From: Pycnopodia helianthoides
Taxonomy: Eukaryota > Echinodermata > Asteroidea > Forcipulatida > Asteriidae
Reading direction: 5' to 3'
Length of the DNA: 64,000 nt
Assembly: GCA_032158295.1 (NCBI GenBank)
Contig: CM063243.1
Location: 5,588,948 to 5,652,947, forward strand
Shown here: in pieces, positions 55,400 to 64,000 of the stretch
How the letters are laid out: each line of letters opens with the position of its first letter
Position numbering within the stretch: position 1 is the first letter of the stretch
Notes under the pieces: generated by a model
What the model was told of the DNA's origin: nothing
The model's input: the letters and a program-made list of their open reading frames with translations, nothing else
The model's database searches: none
Position numbers and translations under genes: made by a program

Positions 55400-55589
55400 A
55401 TGGCTATATTATTTGAGAAGTATGCGGGGTGGTTTGCTGTGATTAATTTATTTGTAGCCTGGTTTCTTTGGTCTGGTACCATTAAAGGACTTGGAGTAAT
55501 GCTCCCAACTCTTATGACGCAGTTTACTGCACAGACTTGGCTGATTGGATGGATGATAGCTTTCGTACAGGGAATGGCTTATCTAACAG
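55400..55589 (+). CDS. Monocarboxylate transporter-like (MFS), exon 1
   Basis: It starts MAILFEKYAGWFAVINLFVA and continues through 'GTIKGLGVMLPTL' to 'GWMIAFVQGMAYLTG'. This matches the conserved first transmembrane segment and 'GxxKxxGVxxP' loop of SLC16-type monocarboxylate transporters in the plasma membrane, which move lactate, pyruvate or related acids, usually with protons. Exon 1 ends ACAG/GTAAAT in phase 1. The ATG follows 'taaa' and is the first in frame after an upstream stop. The exon joins in phase to 62210. Later exons are outside the window, so the subtype and substrate are unknown. Confidence 0.85.
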
Positions 55590-55993
55590 GTAAATAATCA
55601 TAATGACATTGACAAGTGACGTACTGGTTGCTCTTTGATTTGTCTCTTGCTACAGTGATCTGAATATCAAGTGTTTTATCCATACAATATTCTTGACAAT
55701 ATTATTCAACTGGCAGTGTCTCTGCACACGCCCACAATGTCAACTCATCACAGCAAACCAATTGTAATTTTATGAAAAAGGGCAATTCAGTGTGGAAAAA
55801 CCGAATAGTCCGACAAGCGTAAACGACGTTAACATAAAAAGAACATGACGGCAGTTGTTGTAACATGTTGTTTATACCTTAACATGTGTAGTGACTATAT
55901 TAATACTATTTCTTGGGTTCTTTAGTATCGTATTTATTGAGGCAACTCTTCAGGATACAGACTCATGTATAGCTCTACTTTCTAGCTTCCATT

Positions 55994-56130
55994 TAGTCTT
56001 GGTTAAGACCTTCTCTTGTTGATTTATCACAGTTTTCCGTTTCGTGTTGTGAGAGCAGTTCGTGAATGGTAGCGCCCTCTCGTGGGGAAAACTGTGATAA
56101 ATCAACAAGAGAAGGTCTTAACCAAGACTA
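55994..56130. mobile_element. Mutator-like MITE, 137 bp, perfect 45-bp ends
   Basis: 55994-56038 and 56086-56130 are exact reverse complements over 45 bp. GCTTCCATT is duplicated on both sides (55985-55993 and 56131-56139). A 9-bp duplication is typical of Mutator-like elements. Identical arms indicate recent activity or conversion. It lies in the first intron of the transporter gene. Confidence 0.9.
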
Positions 56131-56252
56131 GCTTCCATTGTGAGTGTTGAAGGCCATCCAGTGCATATCTATATTTAACCACAAGAGGGCGCTGCACCTC
56201 TTACAGTTGTTGCGCTGGGTTATAAATGTTAACATTTATTATTATTATAACA

Positions 56253-57334
56253 AACATTTATAACCCAGTTGTTACGACCCCATTCCTAACATACTTCCCT
56301 CCCCACTGTTATGGAATGCTATTATGGCTACGCGCGGGTAAGACCCTTTAAAAGGCTTGACCACCTTTTGTGTGGTCCTCAGTCAGTGCCCATGCCGGCA
56401 TACACGTTGTACGACCCGTATAGTGCAGCGTTGGGCCCGCATCTCCTCCGTCTTCGACGACTACTCCTCCCTCTCCACCGATGGATCGTGGCCAAGAGTG
56501 ATGGGGCTGCTGGACCGGACTCTGGACTGTCGTGGCTTCCGAACTCCCGAGTCGACGTCTACCCAACTACCTGTGACTGTGGGCTGATCTGGTGTGGGCT
56601 GTTGTTGGAGATGCTGGGCCTAACGTCTGCATTTCACAAATCTTGTTAGGGAACGGACTGGGCGGGGGCATATCTTAAGCCTCCTTAAGGCAAATATTAC
56701 CTAATTTGCTTTAACTTATCTTTGCCGGCTTACCATTCATTTTTGCCTCTACTTTGTTTAAATCCTGCTTTATTAACTGCTTTGTAATTTATATGGCTTT
56801 ACCGTTATTAATGTTGCTTTAACTCATTGTTCTGCTTGTTGGCTTATGTATTAAATATCATTCTGAATGTATTTCATTGATTGCTTCTGTGCTTTTACTC
56901 ACAAGGTCTTTGTTCCTGTCCCGTTTCACACAAATATCGCTGTCGTGCTTGTCAGTACGTAACACAGTGCAAATAACAACTGCCCTTAAATTTAGGCATG
57001 GTATGATGGTGGACTACGACTACATTTTTTGAAACCGTGGGCGGAATTATTCATGGTCGGAATTATTAATAAAAATAGCAAAAACCTACTGGACAAATGG
57101 TGAGGGAAACTCATTACAAGTTAAGGATGTAGTGAATAGTGATGCATGAAAGGAATGAATCGTCTGCTGATCAGCGAAAAATGCACACATGATCACTACA
57201 ATCAATAAATTGCAATTAATGTTTTTATTTGATGAATGGTAAAACAAAAAAATACCATGGAAAGGCACATAAAAATTCTGTGAATACAGTGACCAGTAAT
57301 TCAGTTCAGACACAATACAGCGACCTTATAAACC
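56253..57334 (+). repeat. Intronic direct duplication, copy 1 (interrupted)
   Basis: It matches 61612-62004 from 'aacatttataacccag' to 'cagcgaccttataaacc' once the solo LTR at 56270-56964 is removed. Both copies lie in the same transporter intron, about 4.7 kb apart. Confidence 0.85.
56270..56964 (+). mobile_element. Solo LTR, 695 bp
   Basis: It begins TGTTACGACCCC and ends TACGTAACA (TG...CA with a short inverted repeat), flanked by CAGT (56266-56269 and 56965-56968). The duplicate at 61612 reads 'cccagtgcaaataac' with no insertion, giving the empty site. No polypurine tract, primer-binding site or second LTR adjoins, so it is a solo LTR. It is probably Ty3-like by its end sequence, which is a weak argument. 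Confidence 0.85.
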
Positions 57335-57409
57335 AGGGCCGCCGGAGCCGGGGGCCGGGGGGCCGGACCCCCGGCCCCCACTTTTTTGAAAAAAAAAAAA
57401 AAAAAAAAT

Positions 57410-58570
<1,161 letters not shown>

Positions 58571-58617
58571 CTGCCTGCTCAAAAATTGGCCACAAGTGTG
58601 TGTGGTATCTTTTCCTC

Positions 58618-59109
58618 CTTTTAGGCACATGGAGGCTTGGTTTTTCACCCCTCAAATTGCCAAAAGCTCGGAGCTTCAGGGGCTTCGCCCCCTGGACCCC
58701 AACATCGATGTTACGTAAATTTTTCCAGTAAACTTAGAAGATTTATAATGGATCTGATTTCAAATAAGAGTGTCTATTTCTCTGTTTTTTAGGCATATGC
58801 AGGCTTGATTTTTCACCCCACAAAAAGCCAAAAGCTCAGAGCTTCTGGGGGCTTCGCCCCCTGGACCCCCACCGGGGCTTCACCCCTGGACCCTTACCAT
58901 CGATGTTCCAGTAAATTTAGAATATTTATATGGATCTGATTTCCCATAAAAGTGTGTATATTTCTCTGTTTTAAGCACATGGAGGCTTGATTTTTAACCC
59001 CACAGAACGCCAAAGGCTCAGAGCTTCTGGACCCGTGGACCCCACCCATTTTTGGTCTTCCCTCTAATCATCGTTGTGCCCCCGGTAAAAAATCCTGGAT
59101 CCGCCCCTG
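58618..59109 (-). mobile_element. CAGGGGCGGATCC-family element with triplicated 175-bp module
   Basis: The minus strand starts CAGGGGCGGATCCAGG at 59109. The module 'agcacatggaggcttg' occurs at about 58973, 58791 ('aggcatatgcaggcttg') and 58622, spaced about 170-180 bp. Each is followed by 'gggcttcgccccctgg'-type palindromes. Relatives are at 60533-60830 and 21646-21930. Confidence 0.7.
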
Positions 59110-59159
59110 CCCCCCCCCCCCCCCCACTTTTAAATACCTTCCGGCGGGCCTGTATAAAC

Positions 59160-60532
59160 ATAGTCTGACCTTCAGCAGCAAAATCCACGGGATGAAAGTG
59201 TTCCGTGGTCATTGGTTATAGCGTATGGCTGATGGCACAATGGGACCGTTCCTTTTCTTTGCGCTGTATGCATGGGCCGGACGTGCGTGACCTCTCTATG
59301 AATATTTAATGAGCTGGAACCGTTCGTGAATTGTGTGTAGTTTCTCAGTTTTTAGACGTAAATTCACCCCAAAAAATCCACAATTGCTAAGGTCAGGAGT
59401 AAATCATCAAGTTTGCTTTGAAAAATAATTGACTTTACTGATATTGTAGTGGTGTATTTTGATCGTCAAATTTTGTTTCAAAACGAAACGAAACCAACAC
59501 AATTACACCACAATATGTCCCTCTAATACATTCTCCCACACGCCAATATTTACAGTAATGGATAGGAAATTTCATATTCTTTCTCTAATTTTGTGTAGTC
59601 CAGTTCGGGCGCAGCAAATGCTGACGGTAGTCTAGCCCTGGTGGCCTTTCACTTTCGTATTACACTACAGTGTATCTGTGTACAGCACAGAGGAAGAGTC
59701 CTATGTAGGGCTAACGGTAGTCCAAAACGTCGTAACGTAAAAAACCGCAATGATTGCACACGTGATTCCTGCATTCTGATTGGTGGAGACGCGCGGCGAG
59801 ACCCGGCCCGGATATACAATCACAACGAGTTCAAACATGTGTGAGGATTGTTTTGCCCAACGGTAATTTCTCGTGGTGTACACGCACACAAAACCCGACG
59901 ACGTCGTGAATATGTCCATGGACAACCTTTAAAATAGCGAAATCACGCAGATAATACTCGCCCGGAAAAGGCTATGCCACGATGCACAGTGGCTCCCACA
60001 TCAAAAAAATTATACCAAACGATAGCTTAAACATTTATCTATCTGAATGGTCAGTTTTTCCTGAAAATCTTGTGTAGTCCAGTCAGGGCGCAACGAGTAA
60101 AATACCCCCTCAATTTTACCTAGCGATATTACCCTATGTTTGACAGTGAACAAAGTAAGCTAAACTATATCGAAAATGGCAAAAAATTACATCATTCGAA
60201 AGACAATTTCACACTTCAAACACTTACTACGCCATCTTTGACACCAATTACTCATGCAAAGCGTCCCGATGCAATAAACAGAAGCTCCTCGAACTCTCGT
60301 TGTTTCTCGAAACACTCTCGCGCGCTCGCTGCGGTTTTCTCTGTGCAAAGAAAATTCGTGATTTGACCTCATTAACGCGGGCGCTGCGGACTGACTGTGG
60401 TAGTACATTCTGAAAAGTAGTACTGCAGCACAAAGTAAAAGCACCAACCTCCAAGTAGAAGTATTCAGTACAAGCATCTTCTCAATTAAGTATGAATAAA
60501 CTTATTCTTTTACTGCAAAGTACTCACTTAAT
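59160..60532. other. Intron sequence, no recognised element
   Basis: 'tgtagtccagt(t/c)(c/a)gggcgca' occurs twice (about 59594 and 60072), a weak local duplication. ORFs such as 59641-59844 and 60187-60477 lack known motifs. Confidence 0.4.
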
Positions 60533-60830
60533 CAGGGGCGGATCCAGGATTTTTAAACCGGGGGCACAACGGTGCAACCAGGATTTTGTATTGAAGGGTA
60601 AACAAAAAACGGGTGGGGTCCAGGGGCCGGGCTTGCGGCCCCTGGTGGGGTCCAGGGGCGAAGCCCGCTGGGGGTTCAGGGGGCGAAGCCCCCTGAAGCT
60701 CTGAGCCTTTGGCGTTCTGTGGGGTTAAAAATCAAGCCTCCATGTGCCTGAAACCGAGAAATAGACACACTTTTTAAGCACTTCTGATCCATACCAATCT
60801 TCTAACTTTACTCAAAGAAAATTTCAATCC
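60533..60830 (+). mobile_element. CAGGGGCGGATCC-family element, plus copy
   Basis: It starts CAGGGGCGGATCCAGG and continues 'aaaccgggggcacaacgg', 'gtggggtccaggggcgaagc', 'ctctgagcctttggcgttct' and 'gaaatagacacac'. It is the inverse of 58618-59109. No right terminus was located. Confidence 0.7.
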
Positions 60831-61611
60831 CACAAATCTCGCGTTTGGATCAGGTCGCTGCAATATCTGGTTTTATGCATATTCATTCATTCAAAAAATA
60901 TAGTTCAAGCTTAGTGTAGTCTTTACACTTGAATGCCAGAACGACATGAAATATATTTTATCCAGGACAAATTGGCATGTCAGGTTTCAAACGCTTATGT
61001 TATCGTGCAAGTCTAAGCAATTACAAGTGACATTTCATGAAAGATTCATTTTGGCAGAAAGAAACAAATTTGATAGGGACAGGGGACCAGTCTAGCAGTG
61101 ATGACCATCATTTTTATTAATAGACCGGTGCCTGTCCTTATACTTGCAGATAAGGACAGTAGACCAGTCTGTGGTTTAGCTTTCATTTGATGTGATTTTC
61201 AATAGGGGGCGCTATTGAAAAAATTCGAGAAAAACATGGCTGAACGGTTTTTTTTTCTTCTTTTCTTGTGACTTAAAACAATACAATTAATCTGTGCACC
61301 AAAGGGTTAACAAAAGTTTCCCTTTGTGTTGTAACACCAATTCATATCCATCCACGCGCGCGCACGCACACACACGCCATCCAGTCAGCCATGAGTGATT
61401 TTGATTCTGACAATCATCAGTTTGATGAAGGAGATTCATCCGGATAAAACTCTAAGAATCTGTACTGTTATGTTCCCAGTGCTGTTCCTACGTTTCACTA
61501 TTATTTAAACATTTATTTATTTTATTATTTTTTTTAAAAATATTTTTATCCCTGGGATTATTACATTTTATTGCTCTCTGATCAACTTACATTAACATAA
61601 AAAGATATGTT
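60831..61611. other. Intron sequence, nothing recognised
   Basis: It includes a short alternating 'cgcgcgcacgcacacaca' tract at about 61357. No ORF with protein-like features was found. Confidence 0.4.
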
Positions 61612-62004
61612 AACATTTATAACCCAGTGCAAATAACAACTGCCGATATGTTTAGGCATGGTATGATGGTGGACTAAGACTGAGTGGGCGGAATATTCAT
61701 GGTCGGAATTATTAATAAGAATAGCAAAAACCTACAGGACAATGGTGAGGGAAACTCATTACAAGGTTAGGATGTATAGTGAATAGTGCAGTGATGCATG
61801 ATGGGATGAATTGTCTGCTGATCAGCGCAAAATGCATGCACACAATCACTACATGTAGGTTACAACTTGTTTTTAATTGAATTACAAGAATGTTTGTTTT
61901 ATTTGATGCATGGCAAAAAAAAATACAATGGAAAGGCACGTAACAAGTCTGTGAATACAGTAACCAGTAATTCAGTTTAGACACAATACAGCGACCTTAT
62001 AACC
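61612..62004 (+). repeat. Intronic direct duplication, copy 2 (empty site)
   Basis: It matches copy 1 without the solo LTR and ends at 'gcgaccttataacc', which is also where the 57334 element entered copy 1. It lies about 200 bp before exon 2 of the transporter. Confidence 0.85.
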
Positions 62005-62209
62005 ATTGAGAAAGGAACAATGCATGATATCTGACAGTAGGATCCCAGTCACAGGGGTGAAAGATCAGCGTACCCATAGGTACGTATTCGATAGAAGATG
62101 TATTATCCACTAGACCACTGACATCAATGCTTTTTGAAGATGAAAAGGCCTTGTTTCCTCAAATTGCTCTTAATTTAAAACGTGTGTAATTTACTTTGTA
62201 CCAATACAG

Positions 62210-62353
62210 GCCCTCTGGCGGCACCATTGCAGTCCATATTTGGCACCAGAGCTGTGGTCATTGCCAGTGGTTTAATTATTGGGGTTTCTTTTATCATCGC
62301 CTCGTTCACCACGACGGTCCCTCAGCTCACGGTGATAACAGCTCTTGGATTCG
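62210..62353 (+). CDS. Monocarboxylate transporter-like, exon 2
   Basis: The acceptor is 'tttgtaccaatacag', and the exon is 144 nt, phase 1 at both ends, with donor TTCG/GTAATA. It encodes GPLAAPLQSIFGTRAVVIAS then GLIIGVSFIIASFTTTV and QLTVITALGF. This is the GPxAxxLxxxFGxRxVxxxGG-type loop and next transmembrane helices of SLC16 proteins. It joins exon 1 to give ...AYLTG-GPLAAP.... A third exon should follow beyond 64000. Confidence 0.85.
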
Positions 62354-62683
62354 GTAATAACAAACCTAAGTATTAGACTAGACTTATGTTGTTTGTAAAT
62401 TACAAACAAAAGGTGTTCGGTGTGTTTTTATAATTTGGTTTTAACCCTTTCCCGATCTGTTTGAAGCACTGTATACTCAGTACTTTTGCGAGTTTTGTAA
62501 AAAACTAAAAAATGAAAACATAAAATAAAAACAATTAAACAGAAGTAAAGGTCACAGGGGTCAAACTTTGTGTAAGATTTTAAAAATACTACAGGGTCTT
62601 TCACATGGTTCAAAGATCTTGTGTGTGGCAATTATGGTTCTTCAGATATGAATTTGTTTCAATATTAAGCATTGATTGAATGT

Positions 62684-62720
62684 TATGACGTCATCGATTA
62701 CGTCATCGATGACGTCATCA
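62684..62720 (+). promoter_or_regulatory. Cluster of CRE-like TGACGTCA motifs
   Basis: TGACGTCA occurs at about 62684 and 62709, with TACGTCA between, spaced by ~13 bp ('tcatcgat' linkers). These match the consensus for CREB/ATF-type factors. The cluster lies in the intron after exon 2 of the transporter and may be an enhancer or merely a short tandem repeat. Confidence 0.4.
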
Positions 62721-63335
62721 TCCCCAAAACCTTTACGTATAAGTACATGGTTAGTTCAAATGCGATGAATATAAAAACAAGTAAATGGAACGAGCGGATC
62801 TGGTTAGGAAGCATTATACCTCCATTCAATGGCCGTAAAATAATTTCCTAAAGACTCGTTTGCAAAGGTAGCTCTAGCGGGCGCTACATTTATTTGGGAT
62901 TGATGTGGATGCACCAACGTAAACTTGGGACATAGTTGGGACATTATGGTACAACTGTTCAATGCGTGATTCGTAGGTACACCTGTACGTATTCCACGAA
63001 GTCCAAATTGCGCCGGAAAAGGGTTATACTATTGGGTTCACCCTATAAAGGCAGTTGTTCATGTGAGCTTTCCTTCGTGATGTGAGTGTAGTTGTGTGAA
63101 ATACTTTTTTTTTTGCCAAAGTAAACATTTTTAACGGGCACCTCATTTTATACGCCGGGCGGATTTCTAATTAGCCCGGGCGGATTACTATATCGTCCGA
63201 ACCCTTGCCCTTACACTTTACAGAGTTTTGTAAAAAAAATATATATATAAAGAATATAAAACAAATCAAATAATAAACTACAAGTCAATAAACCCCAAAT
63301 CAAAATAAATAAATGAATAAAAACACAGGCAAATC

Positions 63336-63409
63336 CCTCGGGTGTGTGATTCGATCCCATGACATTTGAACTGCTAAAGCAGATGTGTCACCCCAGACCA
63401 CCGAGCTAG
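63336..63409 (-). repeat. tRNA-like SINE head
   Basis: The minus strand reads 'agctcggtggtctggggtga' and 'gggatcgaatcac', the same class as 27555-27624 and 28407-28476. The B box deviates from consensus. The flanks are AT-rich. Confidence 0.45.
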
Positions 63410-64000
63410 TGTGTCTTTGATGACCGATAATAGTGCTACGTATTTGCGTGGATTAGACTATGGAGCTCCATGATTAGATGATTAAACCATTAAACGAACA
63501 AAGCCTCATGCCAAATCAGGCTTGGTGGACATTCTGATCAATGAACCGTCTGATCAATGGAGCGGAACAGCCAGCCACAGTGCTTTTTGATGAAATGATG
63601 AGGAGTTAATATTGAGATAGGCCTATCAATTTTTGAAATTTTCATCTTCCGGTTTGAACCGGAAGTCGGGGTCAAATGGGGTCACACTTAATGTATCGTT
63701 TGTTTAGTGTTCAGTGCCCTTTCCGATAATGTATAGATTGTAAAAATCAAATGTTTGGTTCTCGACATATAATTTTTTTAAATAATAAACTTTGAATTAA
63801 TATATTTCAATACCCGATGTCGTCATATGACGTTACTAAAACGGTTTCATCTCCTAATAGATATCTGACTATGTGAAGTTTCAAGTTTATAATATGTGCT
63901 TGGGAAGTGTGCTTTTGTTAGCGGAAAAGCGACGGGGAGAAGGAAGAAGTATTAAGAAAAATGATAACAAATTCGAAGTGTTCGGATTTTTGACCTGAAT
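63410..64000. other. Right edge of window, no gene recognised
   Basis: No transporter exon was found here. 'cttccggtttgaaccggaag' at about 63647 is a 20-bp palindrome. Confidence 0.4.

Noticed and set aside
56311..56649. 112-codon ORF
   Set aside because: It lies wholly within the solo LTR and overlaps other frames of similar length.

Overview
The window is eukaryotic, AT-rich and mostly non-coding. Introns have GT-AG borders, and there are tRNA-derived SINEs, TTAA- and TA-flanked miniature transposons, hAT-like elements, retroelement remnants and long (TA)n tracts. The style of the repeats, the monocarboxylate-transporter exons and two metazoan-only 'orphan' protein families suggest a marine deuterostome. 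I think an echinoderm, perhaps a sea star, is most likely. That is an inference from remembered repeat families, not something the window proves. There are no bacterial operons, CRISPR arrays or rRNA genes.

Layout. (1) 1-34.4 kb is framed by a large inverted repeat: the left arm is 1-2660 and the right arm 32158-34397. Each arm holds a SINE split by a hAT-like element, which itself contains a second element. The left arm alone carries a TTAA miniature transposon, and the right arm preserves its empty site. Inside the frame lie a plus-strand tandem array of six ~650-bp units (5.4-9.9 kb), each with an exon-like cassette, and a minus-strand array of related cassettes (20.8-29.6 kb). Near the midpoint are two tRNA-like sequences and a G-rich 78-bp minisatellite. 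(2) 34.4-43.4 kb is a field of miniature transposons, several with clear target-site duplications, plus the broken first exon of a SWIM/YqaJ-type orphan protein on the minus strand (38.5-38.8 kb). (3) 43.4-51.0 kb holds a multi-exon, degenerate tyrosine-recombinase-like gene (Crypton-related in appearance). A minus-strand C2H2 zinc-finger ORF sits in one of its introns. An 80-bp minisatellite follows. (4) 53.3-64 kb holds the 5' end of a monocarboxylate-transporter (SLC16/MFS) gene: exon 1 at 55400-55589 and exon 2 at 62210-62353, continuing beyond the window. Its 6.6-kb intron contains a Mutator-like MITE, a solo LTR, a nested hAT-like element with a Penelope-like remnant and (TA)n, and a ~370-bp direct duplication.

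The only gene that looks intact as far as it is visible is the transporter. The recombinase-like gene has two frameshifts and one in-frame stop. The cassette arrays look like duplicated exons, but their reading frames do not agree between copies, so their coding status is open. No operon-like cooperation between genes is visible. The main biology is nested transposition and duplication, and target-site duplications and empty sites allow events to be put in order.
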